The notes under the pieces are model-generated. The model saw only the letters and a program-made list of their open reading frames with translations. It was not told the origin of the DNA and searched no databases. DNA of 64,000 bases, taken from positions 1,798,001 to 1,862,000 of the forward strand of contig JAZKDB010000002.1 of assembly GCA_040387755.1 (NCBI GenBank). Reading direction: 5' to 3'. The stretch comes from Rurimicrobium sp040387755. Lineage in GTDB: Bacteria; Bacteroidota; Bacteroidia; Chitinophagales; Chitinophagaceae. Shown here piece after piece: positions 1 to 7,570 of the stretch. Numbering within the stretch: position 1 is the first letter of the stretch; each line of letters opens with the position of its first letter. The position numbers were made by a program, and so were the translations under genes.

Positions 1-1185
1 AGATTTCTCGTAATTGGCCATCAATGAGGCTTTCGCGCGATCAAATTCTGCAGCAGTAAAACCAAATTTTTTGATTTTTAAAGATTCTTTTACCAAAGCT
101 TCAGTTGCGTCTTTGATTTTATCATTACCACAAACTGCAAACAATTGGAAGTTTTCCCAACCGCGTGCCCATCCACCCTGGATGCCACCAAAACTAAAAA
201 TGAAAGGAGGGTTTGCAGAATTTTTCAATTCTTCGAAACGTGCAGAAATCATGGCGTTAAACAATGATTGTTTCGTGTCTTCCATGTATGCTCCAACTGT
301 TGTAGCAGAAGTTTTTCTTTTACTGTTGCCAATAATTTGCACAACCGTATAAGGAGCCTCTTTATCGCTTAATACCATTGCTTTGCTGGCTGTACGCTCA
401 GGCACTTCATAATATTCAGGTCTCGGTCTTGGGTTTGCAGGATTTTTAAATCCGCTGAACTTTTCTTTAATCAGGCGTTCTGCTTCTGCAGGTTCAATAT
501 CACCTACTACCATTACAGCCTGCAGATTTGGGCGATACCAATCACGGTGGAAACGTTTAATTACATCATGTTTAAAATTTTTCAACAAATCATCATCACC
601 AATAGGCAAACGCTTTGCATAGCGCGAACCGTTTAAATATTCCGGTAACCATTTTTTCATCATTCTGTCATCAGCTCCTTTACCCAGACGGCTTTCTTCA
701 AGTACTACATTACGCTCTTTGTCTATCTCTTCATTCTCTAATAATGCCGCACCGCTCCAGTCTGCAATAATTTGAAAACCCTGATCAATTTTCTTCTTGT
801 CTTCAGCAGGAATTGGAAGGATATATACAGTTTCATCAAAACTGGTGTATGCATTAAGGTCAGCACCAAACTCAACTCCTATACTTTGAAGGTAATGTAC
901 TACTTCGTTTTTAGGGAAATTTTTCAAACCATTAAAATTCATATGCTCCATTAAATGCGCCAAACCCAATTGGTCATCATCTTCCTGAATTGCACCGGCA
1001 TTCACTACCATTCGTAGTTCAATTTTCTTTTCGGGCTTTTTGTTTTGAATAATATAATACTTCAGGCCATTAGGCAATTGCCCTGTCTTGACCTTGCTGT
1101 CAAGAGGTATTTTTTCATTTTGTGCTACTGCGAGAAAGGGTAGCATCAGGCATATAAATGCCATAAGTTGCTTAAATAACTTCAT
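1..1185 (-). CDS. M16 family zinc metallopeptidase (insulinase-like), partial
   Basis: The reading frame is open from the ATG at 1183-1185 to the left edge, so only the N-terminal 395 residues are present. A signal peptide (hydrophobic stretch MAFICLMLPFLAVAQ) is followed by the inverted zinc motif HLMEH near residue 81, in the context LGLAHLMEHMNFNG. That motif is diagnostic of pitrilysin/insulinase peptidases, where the two His and a downstream Glu bind zinc and the Glu of HxxEH is the base. Bacteroidota commonly carry about 900-residue exported M16 proteins with two M16 units, so the missing C-terminal part probably holds the second. It is followed upstream by a convergently placed terminator for the DUF3098 gene and appears to be its own transcription unit. 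Substrate unknown. Confidence 0.88.
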   Translation of the reverse strand, partial: MKLFKQLMAFICLMLPFLAVAQNEKIPLDSKVKTGQLPNGLKYYIIQNKKPEKKIELRMVVNAGAIQEDDDQLGLAHLMEHMNFNGLKNFPKNEVVHYLQSIGVEFGADLNAYTSFDETVYILPIPAEDKKKIDQGFQIIADWSGAALLENEEIDKERNVVLEESRLGKGADDRMMKKWLPEYLNGSRYAKRLPIGDDDLLKNFKHDVIKRFHRDWYRPNLQAVMVVGDIEPAEAERLIKEKFSGFKNPANPRPRPEYYEVPERTASKAMVLSDKEAPYTVVQIIGNSKRKTSATTVGAYMEDTKQSLFNAMISARFEELKNSANPPFIFSFGGIQGGWARGWENFQLFAVCGNDKIKDATEALVKESLKIKKFGFTAAEFDRAKASLMANYEKS

Positions 1186-1321
1186 AAGAATGATGATTTT
1201 AGGCAGCCAATTTACTAACAAAATTTGAATCCGGACAGAAATGCGTATTGCAAAATTTGATTATAACAATTTGCTATGATTTTTTCACTCAATCAATTCG
1301 ATAAGAATGAGCTAAAAAACA

Positions 1322-1351
1322 AATGCGCTACTTTTTGAAAAGCAGCGCATT
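1322..1351 (-). terminator. Rho-independent terminator after the DUF3098 gene
   Basis: An 8-bp stem (AATGCGCT/AGCGCATT) is extended inward by CTTTT/AAAAG after one mismatch. On the minus strand it is followed by GTTTTTTAG. It lies 26 bases past the stop of the DUF3098 gene. Confidence 0.75.
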
Positions 1352-1376
1352 CACTGTAAAATTAGATTCTACAATT

Positions 1377-1613
1377 CTATTTGTCTTTTTTGATAATAGC
1401 ATAAACCTCTACTGCAAGACCTAATAATATCAATATTGGTGCCAAAGTGATACGTCGGAAGCTATATACTTCTTCATAATTAAATTTGTGTGGGTCAGGG
1501 CTTTTGCCTCCTGCCATTAGTACAAGTCCAAGTAAAATAAAGGCTATGCCGATTAGCATCCATTTATAATTACTTTTATCAAATAAAAAATCTTGTTTTG
1601 AATTGCTGCTCAT
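1377..1613 (-). CDS. DUF3098 family small membrane protein
   Basis: A 78-residue protein with two predicted transmembrane helices (about residues 17-35 and 55-73) separated by a conserved-looking loop with PDPHKFNYEEVYSFRR. This pattern is typical of DUF3098, a Bacteroidota family of unknown function. It lies 33 bases downstream of ftsX on the same strand, the usual placement of DUF3098 genes in this phylum. Co-transcription with ftsX suggests a cell-envelope or division role, but that is inference only. Confidence 0.8.
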   Translation of the reverse strand: MSSNSKQDFLFDKSNYKWMLIGIAFILLGLVLMAGGKSPDPHKFNYEEVYSFRRITLAPILILLGLAVEVYAIIKKDK

Positions 1614-1646
1614 AAAAATTAGTTTTTAGGGTTACAATAGTAATGT

Positions 1647-2504
1647 TTAATATAAATCGTCTACGGTTACCTTGAGGTATTTGATAACAGAGCGATGTGT
1701 GCTGACAAAAGAAATAAGAATTCCGGCAATAATCATCGATGTCATTAAAACAACCAACAGTACCGGATTGTTTAGCGCCTTTAATTCGGGCACACTGGCC
1801 TCTGCTGCAGACTTTACCAGCATCAGACCTAAAACGGCTAACACACCACTGATAAGACCATTAATAATAGCTCGTGTATCAAATGGTTTGGCTATAAACC
1901 ATCGGGTGGCACCCACCATTTGCATTGTCTTAATCAAGAAACGATTACTAAACATGGCAAGGCGCACCGTATTGTCAATCAGTACAATTACTACTAAGAT
2001 AAGTACTATTGAAATGATTGCTAAAATAATGCTCACTTTTCGGAGGTTGTCATTCATCTGATTGACAATTGTTTTAGGATAACTTACCTTGTTTACAACA
2101 TTGCTTTGCTCAATAAACTGAGTTATTTTTTCAATACTGTCTTTGTTGACATATTCCTGGTTAAGATTGAGCTCAATACTGGCAAATAAAGGATTGAAGC
2201 CCAAAAAGCTGGATATATCCTCGCCTTCCAGTTCGTTCTGCATTTTCAAGGCCTCCTCTTTACTGATTATTCTGCTTTTTTTAGTGAATGGTTGCTTATC
2301 AATAATTGCTTTTAACTGGCTGACACTTTCCGGGCGAACATTATCATGAAAGTCGATTTGTACTGCCATTCCTTCTTTTACCACCTGAGCAAGGCTCTTT
2401 CCATTAATGACAATCCATCCCATTGTACCTAACAGGAACAAGACAAGTGATACACCAATTACAGAAAAAGTATAAGATGCTTTAGATTTGTTGGTACCTG
2501 CCAT
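1647..2504 (-). CDS. ftsX: Cell division protein FtsX, permease-like
   Basis: A 285-residue protein with the FtsX layout: a cytoplasmic N-terminus, TM1 at about residues 12-34, a periplasmic domain of about 130 residues with the EALKMQNELEGEDI segment, then three C-terminal helices (about 160-182, 210-230 and 245-265). FtsX pairs with the ATPase FtsE to control peptidoglycan hydrolases at the septum. ftsE is not adjacent, which is common in Bacteroidota. The ATG at 2504 gives a short, sensible N-terminus (MAGTNKSKASYTF). It probably shares a transcript with the DUF3098 gene downstream. Confidence 0.9.
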   Translation of the reverse strand: MAGTNKSKASYTFSVIGVSLVLFLLGTMGWIVINGKSLAQVVKEGMAVQIDFHDNVRPESVSQLKAIIDKQPFTKKSRIISKEEALKMQNELEGEDISSFLGFNPLFASIELNLNQEYVNKDSIEKITQFIEQSNVVNKVSYPKTIVNQMNDNLRKVSIILAIISIVLILVVIVLIDNTVRLAMFSNRFLIKTMQMVGATRWFIAKPFDTRAIINGLISGVLAVLGLMLVKSAAEASVPELKALNNPVLLVVLMTSMIIAGILISFVSTHRSVIKYLKVTVDDLY

Positions 2505-2615
2505 TAAGTCTATTCTAAAATTGTTGAAAGTTCAAAGCTAAAAAATTACAGCCAATTCTATTCTTTTTTTTGATAAAAGAATGATAAAAGATAGAGGAGC
2601 TGCATAGTCAGGCAC

Positions 2616-3161
2616 TTATCGTTGCATTGCTGCTCTGCGCGAAAAAAGCAATAAATACACGCCGATAAGTAGCATTGTGGTAAAGGTTGACGCAAAAATT
2701 TTGAGCAGCAGGTAGCCGAAATTATTTAAGCTCCACAATTCAATGATAAAAAAGATGCTGTGGTGAACTAAAATCAAAAATGCACTATAGGTCAGGAAGG
2801 GCGGCCAGCCCATTGTTTTTACAGACGGGGAAAGTTGATGGTACTCCTTCATGTTTTTGGGTAACAAGGCCAGTAATACGTTGGTTCGTAAATAGGCAAT
2901 AAGCACCATTGCAAAGGCGTGCATCCCCGGGGTGTTCATAAAGGAGTCTACGACACTTCCGCATACAAAACCTAGCAACAGCAGCAACCATACAGGAGCC
3001 TCGAAGGGGATTAATAAAATAAAAAGCGGGTAAATGTAAGGGGTAAATACAGGAAAGCCTGAAGGCTGAGTCCACCAATGCAAAGTAATATTGTTCAGTA
3101 TCAATACCTGAAACAAGAGCAGGAAAAAAAACTGCACTATATATTTACTGTACTGGTTCAT
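2616..3161 (-). CDS. mreD: Rod shape-determining protein MreD-like
   Basis: A 181-residue, almost entirely hydrophobic protein with about five membrane helices. Its start overlaps the stop of mreC by four bases (ATGA-type overlap), indicating translational coupling. MreD is poorly conserved in sequence, so the call rests on size, topology and the mreB-mreC-mreD order. It would act in the inner membrane with MreC as part of the elongasome. The usual next genes (PBP2/mrdA, rodA) are not here; FtsX and the DUF3098 protein follow instead. Confidence 0.82.
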   Translation of the reverse strand: MNQYSKYIVQFFFLLLFQVLILNNITLHWWTQPSGFPVFTPYIYPLFILLIPFEAPVWLLLLLGFVCGSVVDSFMNTPGMHAFAMVLIAYLRTNVLLALLPKNMKEYHQLSPSVKTMGWPPFLTYSAFLILVHHSIFFIIELWSLNNFGYLLLKIFASTFTTMLLIGVYLLLFSRRAAMQR

Positions 3162-4033
3162 TTTTTCGGTTGTGACTGTTGTTTAAAGGTTGTATCCTCC
3201 AGTTTTCTGCGCTCTTCCATATAATCGTTTTTTATCGCATACACGTACTGCAAATTACGAAAATTGGTTGCCGGTCTGATATGGAGAAGACGAGAGTTGT
3301 CCTTCTTAATGATAAACACCTTTTCAACCTTACCTACCAGCATGTCTGCAGGAAAAAGTGTGGAATAACTTGTAGTAAGAACACTGTCTCCTTTCTTTAT
3401 TTTAATTTCCGGTTGTGTAACCTTCATCAATAATTCATCTGCTCCGGACGTTTCTTCCCAATACACAAAGCTGGTGGTTCCGTCAGTTAATTTCGCACTT
3501 AGTCTTTGCTTTGTATTTAAAATAGATAAGGCCGTGGCAAAATGCGCCGAAACATTAATAATACGGCCTACCACACCTGTGCCGGATATGAGTGCCATGT
3601 TTTTGTTAATCCCGTCCTTGTATCCCCTATTAATTGTAATGAAATTAGAGGCAGAATTAACTGAGTTATTGACTACACGGGCTTTGTAATAAGTATAATG
3701 TGCATATTGAATACTATGTACAGAGTCATTTGTTACTATGCCGCGCACAACAGAACTATCATTCAATATATCTGATTCTGTATAGCGGGATAATTGCTGA
3801 CGCAACTTAGTGTTTTCGCTTAGGAGACTATCATTCATCTGCCGGAGACCAAAATAAGAGCTAACGCCAGACTGCTTTTTATACCAAAATGCCACAAAAA
3901 CATTGGCAGAATTCATGATTTCGTTCCCCTGCAATGAGTTTGTTTTGGATATCATTATCGTACACAAAATCTCCAACCCTATGAATAGTATAAGGTTGAA
4001 GAATCTTTGAATAATGGAAAGAAGAACGCGCAA
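3158..4033 (-). CDS. mreC: Rod shape-determining protein MreC
   Basis: A 291-residue bitopic protein: one N-terminal transmembrane helix (about residues 10-30), a short coiled-coil (about 66-90, LRQMNDSLLSENTKLRQQL) and a periplasmic beta-rich domain containing VVNRGY/INRGYKDGI-type and ISGTGVVGRI segments typical of MreC. MreC scaffolds the elongasome by linking MreB inside to PBP2 outside. It lies 67 bases downstream of mreB and overlaps mreD by four bases, so the three form one operon. Confidence 0.93.
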   Translation of the reverse strand: MRVLLSIIQRFFNLILFIGLEILCTIMISKTNSLQGNEIMNSANVFVAFWYKKQSGVSSYFGLRQMNDSLLSENTKLRQQLSRYTESDILNDSSVVRGIVTNDSVHSIQYAHYTYYKARVVNNSVNSASNFITINRGYKDGINKNMALISGTGVVGRIINVSAHFATALSILNTKQRLSAKLTDGTTSFVYWEETSGADELLMKVTQPEIKIKKGDSVLTTSYSTLFPADMLVGKVEKVFIIKKDNSRLLHIRPATNFRNLQYVYAIKNDYMEERRKLEDTTFKQQSQPKK

Positions 4034-4100
4034 TGAATTTCTATTCTAAGAGAGGACAAGAAAATATTTTTTTTTAAAATGAAACCTTGCCAAAGCAATT

Positions 4101-5123
4101 TTATCTCATCAGGAAAGACATCTTGGCAATGTTTTTTAGAGCCAGGCCTGTACCACGCACTACTGCACGAAGTGGATCTTCGGCAACTTGTACAGGCAAT
4201 TTGATTTTATGAGATATACGACGGTCTAAACCACGGAGCAAAGCGCCTCCTCCGGTCAAATACAAACCTCTGCGGTAAATATCTGCAGCCAGTTCAGGAG
4301 GTGTACTTTCAAGTGCCTTTAATATCGCTTCTTCGATTTTAAATAGAGATTTATCCAATGCTTCAGCAACTTCCTGATAGCTGACCATAATTTGTTTTGG
4401 AATACCTGTCACCAGGTCACGTCCGTTTACAGCAATATCATCGGGTGGATTGTCTAAATCCTTTAGTGCTGAACCAACGTGTATTTTAATTTGCTCAGCA
4501 GTACGCTCTCCTATCAATAAGGAATGATAACGACGCATTGCCTCCATAATGTCATTTGTAAATTCGTCTCCGGCTATACGTACTGACTGATCACAAACAA
4601 TACCGCCCAATGCAATTACAGAGATACCTGTAGTTCCACCACCAATATCAATAATCATATTGCCGGTTGGTTCTTCCACATCAATACCAATACCTAAAGC
4701 AGCAGCCATAGGCTCGTGAATCATGTAGACTTCTTTTGCACCTGCACGTTCTGCCGAATCATGCACAGCACGTTTTTCCACTTCTGTAATGCTTGATGGT
4801 ATACAAATAACCATTCTCCAGCTAGGGGGAAATAGAGTCTTCTTAGGTGTTACCATTCTGATAAATTCGCGTAGCATACTCTCTGCCGCATCAAAATCAG
4901 CTATAACCCCATCTCTTAAGGGTCTGATGGTTTTCAGGTTGTCATGGGTCTTTTCATGCATCATCATTGCCTTTTTACCAACAGCTACTATTTTATTAGT
5001 AGTTCTGTCTTTGGCTACGATAGATGGCTCATCAACTACTACTTGGTCGTTGTGAATAATAAGTGTGTTCGCAGTACCTAAGTCAATAGCTATCTCTTGC
5101 GTCAAAAAACTGAATAAACCCAT
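4101..5123 (-). CDS. mreB: Rod shape-determining protein MreB (bacterial actin)
   Basis: A 340-residue actin-fold ATPase starting MGLFSFLTQEIAIDLGTANT. The frame is open for 60 more codons upstream, but those residues are low-complexity Phe/Lys-rich and unlike MreB, so the ATG at 5121-5123 is the start. Phosphate 1 (AIDLGTANTLI), connect 1, phosphate 2 (IIDIGGGTTGISVIALGGI) and the adenosine motif (LYLTGGGALLRGLDRRI) are all visible and intact. MreB polymers direct lateral wall synthesis. An inverted repeat lies 48 bases upstream of the start (5171-5186). Confidence 0.96.
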   Translation of the reverse strand: MGLFSFLTQEIAIDLGTANTLIIHNDQVVVDEPSIVAKDRTTNKIVAVGKKAMMMHEKTHDNLKTIRPLRDGVIADFDAAESMLREFIRMVTPKKTLFPPSWRMVICIPSSITEVEKRAVHDSAERAGAKEVYMIHEPMAAALGIGIDVEEPTGNMIIDIGGGTTGISVIALGGIVCDQSVRIAGDEFTNDIMEAMRRYHSLLIGERTAEQIKIHVGSALKDLDNPPDDIAVNGRDLVTGIPKQIMVSYQEVAEALDKSLFKIEEAILKALESTPPELAADIYRRGLYLTGGGALLRGLDRRISHKIKLPVQVAEDPLRAVVRGTGLALKNIAKMSFLMR

Positions 5124-5499
5124 AAATATGATGTGCCGAAAGCCGGCAATTTTGAAAGAGAAAATTAATCTTCGCAAAGTTGCGAAAAAATTAACACTGT
5201 TACTAGTCTTCTTTTTAAAAAAGAACGCAATTCTGCTATTTATTTTGTTAAAAGAAAAAAAACCAAAAAAGACAGGTAATTCTCTATGATTTAAGAAAAA
5301 CATTATGCAATTGCAAGGTGCTTATTTTTAACCAGTTTCGTCAACAAGTTTGTTGTACGGGCATTCCGTAATATCAGATAATTTTTGTATTTCGAAAGAA
5401 AACAAAGCAATCCTGCATTTTACCCACAGATGTGTATTTCTTTACAGAACACAGAAGAAAACCTTTTCTATTTTCGATAAGATTTTAGCATTCAGAATT
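5124..5499. other. Divergent intergenic region mreB/scpB (376 bases)
   Basis: This stretch separates the divergent mreB and scpB starts and must hold both promoters. It is AT-rich with many A and T runs. The only clear structures are the 7-2-7 palindrome at 5171-5186 and a small GCCG/CGGC hairpin near 5132-5144. Open frames crossing it read as low-complexity extensions of mreB and scpB and are not supported as coding. Confidence 0.6.
5171..5186. promoter_or_regulatory. Perfect 7-2-7 palindrome upstream of mreB
   Basis: TTCGCAA, then AG, then TTGCGAA: 7-bp arms with a 2-base spacer, centred about 55 bases upstream of the mreB start. It could be a dimeric repressor operator or a small 5'-UTR hairpin. 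No cognate regulator is visible in the window. Confidence 0.35.
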
Positions 5500-6135
5500 A
5501 TGGAATTAGAACAATTAATGTTGCACGTAGAAGCTCTTATTTTCGCAAGCGAACGCCCTATTACACAACCAGAATTGATAGAACACATTAGTCAAACTTT
5601 GGAGATTGTAATTGAAGCAGAGCGAATTGAAGCCTCTATTGAGGCTGTCAGAGAAAAATACGAAGCGGAGTTCTATCCATTCCAATTGCGAGAAATTGGT
5701 GGTGGATTTCAATTTCTGACAAAGAAAGAATTCCACAAAACAGTTTTACAGCTTAACGGCGACAAGCATATCAAGAAGTTATCTGCCTCTGCAATGGAAA
5801 CACTAGCCATCATTGCATATAAGCAACCGATAACGAAAAGTGATATCGAGTTTATCAGAGGAGTGAGTGCTGATTATTCTATTCAGAAATTGCTCGAAAA
5901 AGAATTGATTGTTATCGTTGGGCGAAATGAAGATGCTGTTGGTAAGCCTTTACTATACAGTGTTTCCCGTCATTTTATGGATTATTTGGGCATTAATTCT
6001 CCCGCTCAATTACCGCAGTTAAAGGAAATCAATACCGACTTTGTTTTGCCGTCCAACGCTATAGATGCACAAGTAGGCGAAACGAGCACTCTTTTGGTAG
6101 ACGAAAAAGGAAATTTAAACACTGAAGGGCTTTAA
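5500..6135 (+). CDS. scpB: Segregation and condensation protein ScpB
   Basis: A 211-residue protein of two winged-helix domains. Typical ScpB segments are visible: LMLHVEALIFASERPIT at the N-terminus, then LSASAMETLAIIAYKQPITKSDIEFIRGV in the second domain. The ATG at 5500 is chosen because it begins at the family's conserved N-terminus; the frame extends 50 codons further upstream with no similarity. ScpB works with ScpA and SMC in chromosome compaction. scpA is not in the window. The following DUF6089 gene is 124 bases away on the same strand. Confidence 0.93.
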   Translation: MELEQLMLHVEALIFASERPITQPELIEHISQTLEIVIEAERIEASIEAVREKYEAEFYPFQLREIGGGFQFLTKKEFHKTVLQLNGDKHIKKLSASAMETLAIIAYKQPITKSDIEFIRGVSADYSIQKLLEKELIVIVGRNEDAVGKPLLYSVSRHFMDYLGINSPAQLPQLKEINTDFVLPSNAIDAQVGETSTLLVDEKGNLNTEGL

Positions 6136-6259
6136 GAGTCTCTTTTCTACGGCTTAAATAGGTTGAAAACAGGAGTTTGTGCAAAAATTTTTGCATTTTC
6201 TTTTGTTTTCATGTTTTTCGTTTTATCTTACAGCGTTAAAACTTCAAAATTATTCAGTC

Positions 6260-7132
6260 TTGAAACGATATATACTCTCACTTGCTCTCCTTTTGCCTGC
6301 CATAACTCAGGCACAAAAACATCACGAGGCCGGGCTCTCGTTTGGTGTGGCCAATTATTACGGCGACTTGCAAGACAAGATTTTTCCGTCTTCGGGATAT
6401 CACCCAATGATTGGTGTCAGCTACAAAATGTTCATGACTCCTCATGTAGGTCTGCGTTTTGGAGCAAGTTATACTACAATTTCAGGAGCAGATAGCCTTT
6501 CCGATATAAAAGCAAATTTTGAGCGCAATCTTAATTTTACTGCACGTGTTATTGAAGCCCATGCAGGTATTGAGTATAATTTCTGGCCGGTCGACAGAGT
6601 TCGTTCAAGAATTAGTCCTTATGTTTTCGCTGGAGTGGGTGTGTTCTACAGCAATCCGTTTACCAATGGAATGAATGGCGAAAAAGTATACCTGAAACAT
6701 TTAAGCACTGAAGGGCAAGGTCTTCCGGTGTATCCCGACAGAAAACCTTACTCTAACGTTAACGTATCTTTCCCTTTTGGTGCAGGTATTAAGTTTCTGG
6801 TAAATAAAACGTTGGTAATTAGCGGGGAAATGGGCTTCAGGCCTACTACAACTGATTATCTGGATGACGTGAGCAAGTCTTATGTTAATTTAGACACGCT
6901 TTCTAAATACAAAGGAGCACAGTCTGTTCAGCTTTCCTATCGTGGCGACAAAGCTGTTGGCTGGAAGGAAAGAGGCAGTAACTATGTAGATTATGGTTAT
7001 AAACGCGGTGATAGCCGTTCAAATGATTGGTACTGGTTCGGAAATATCACCATTTCAATATACCTCAAAGCTTCTGGCAATTCGCGTACTTATTGGCAAA
7101 CAACTTGCCCAAGAGGTAAAAGCAGAAAATAA
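6260..7132 (+). CDS. DUF6089 family outer-membrane beta-barrel protein
   Basis: A protein of about 290 residues with a textbook signal peptide (MKRYILSLALLLPAITQA, cleavage before QKHHEAG), then a segment GLSFGVANYYGDLQDK and alternating beta strands ending in an aromatic-rich strand. This is the DUF6089/porin-like barrel pattern seen throughout Bacteroidota. I chose the TTG at 6260 because it gives a clean signal peptide. A GTG at 6179, with AGGAG only three bases before it, would add 27 hydrophobic residues; there is no ATG between. Function unknown; probably a structural outer-membrane protein. A strong terminator follows at 7159. Confidence 0.8.
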   Translation: MKRYILSLALLLPAITQAQKHHEAGLSFGVANYYGDLQDKIFPSSGYHPMIGVSYKMFMTPHVGLRFGASYTTISGADSLSDIKANFERNLNFTARVIEAHAGIEYNFWPVDRVRSRISPYVFAGVGVFYSNPFTNGMNGEKVYLKHLSTEGQGLPVYPDRKPYSNVNVSFPFGAGIKFLVNKTLVISGEMGFRPTTTDYLDDVSKSYVNLDTLSKYKGAQSVQLSYRGDKAVGWKERGSNYVDYGYKRGDSRSNDWYWFGNITISIYLKASGNSRTYWQTTCPRGKSRK

Positions 7133-7158
7133 GCTAACACATAAATTTTAAACATATT

Positions 7159-7189
7159 AACCCTCAAATGAAGTTGTCATTTGAGGGTT
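7159..7189 (+). terminator. Rho-independent terminator after the DUF6089 gene
   Basis: A perfect 12-bp stem (AACCCTCAAATG/CATTTGAGGGTT) with a 7-base loop, followed by TCTTTGTTT. It lies 26 bases after the DUF6089 stop. Confidence 0.9.
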
Positions 7190-7518
7190 CTTTGTTTAAC
7201 GCCATCCTCTATCTAATCGCTCTTAGTAGTAAATAATTTGTAGCTAAACTAAATTGGCATCTAAATAAAATAGGCTAAGGTTTCGAATCCTATCGGGAGG
7301 CAACAAACCCTTCAAAATACGCGTATTCTAGTGTCAGCTCCTACTTAAAAACATGCGCAAAAATCAATCAAATAAATGACTATTGTATATCAATAATACT
7401 GTGGACACTATGGCTTAAGTGATACATGGCGCGACCAAAGTCTACCTTTTGCAAAAACACCTTACTTTACTTTAAAAGTCTTGAGTATATTGAAACGGAA
7501 GGTTCAAAGATTTGCAAA

Positions 7519-7546
7519 AAACGCCTCAACATATGTTGAGGCGTTT
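7519..7546 (-). terminator. Rho-independent terminator of the act-cox operon
   Basis: A perfect 12-bp stem (AAACGCCTCAAC/GTTGAGGCGTTT) with loop ATAT, followed on the minus strand by TTTTGCAAA. It lies 24 bases past the coxA stop and marks the end of the respiratory operon. Confidence 0.9.
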
Positions 7547-7570
7547 AGTATTGCATTCATTTAATAACTT

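Larger units (their letters stand above)
7133..7570. other. Intergenic region with two terminators and a tRNA-3'-end-like fragment (438 bases)
   Basis: This stretch lies between the convergent DUF6089 gene and coxA. It contains a plus-strand terminator (7159-7189), a minus-strand terminator (7519-7546) and, near 7281-7300, a short sequence resembling a tRNA T-loop and acceptor end without the rest of a tRNA. I see no supported ORF. Confidence 0.6.

Noticed and set aside
14..954. Plus-strand ORFs at 14-352 and 772-954
   Set aside because: Both are antisense to the partial M16 peptidase whose zinc motif is read clearly on the minus strand.
2560..2582. ATTCTTTT/AAAAGAAT hairpin between mreD and ftsX as a terminator
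   Set aside because: All but two pairs are A-T, so the stem is weak and expected by chance in this composition.
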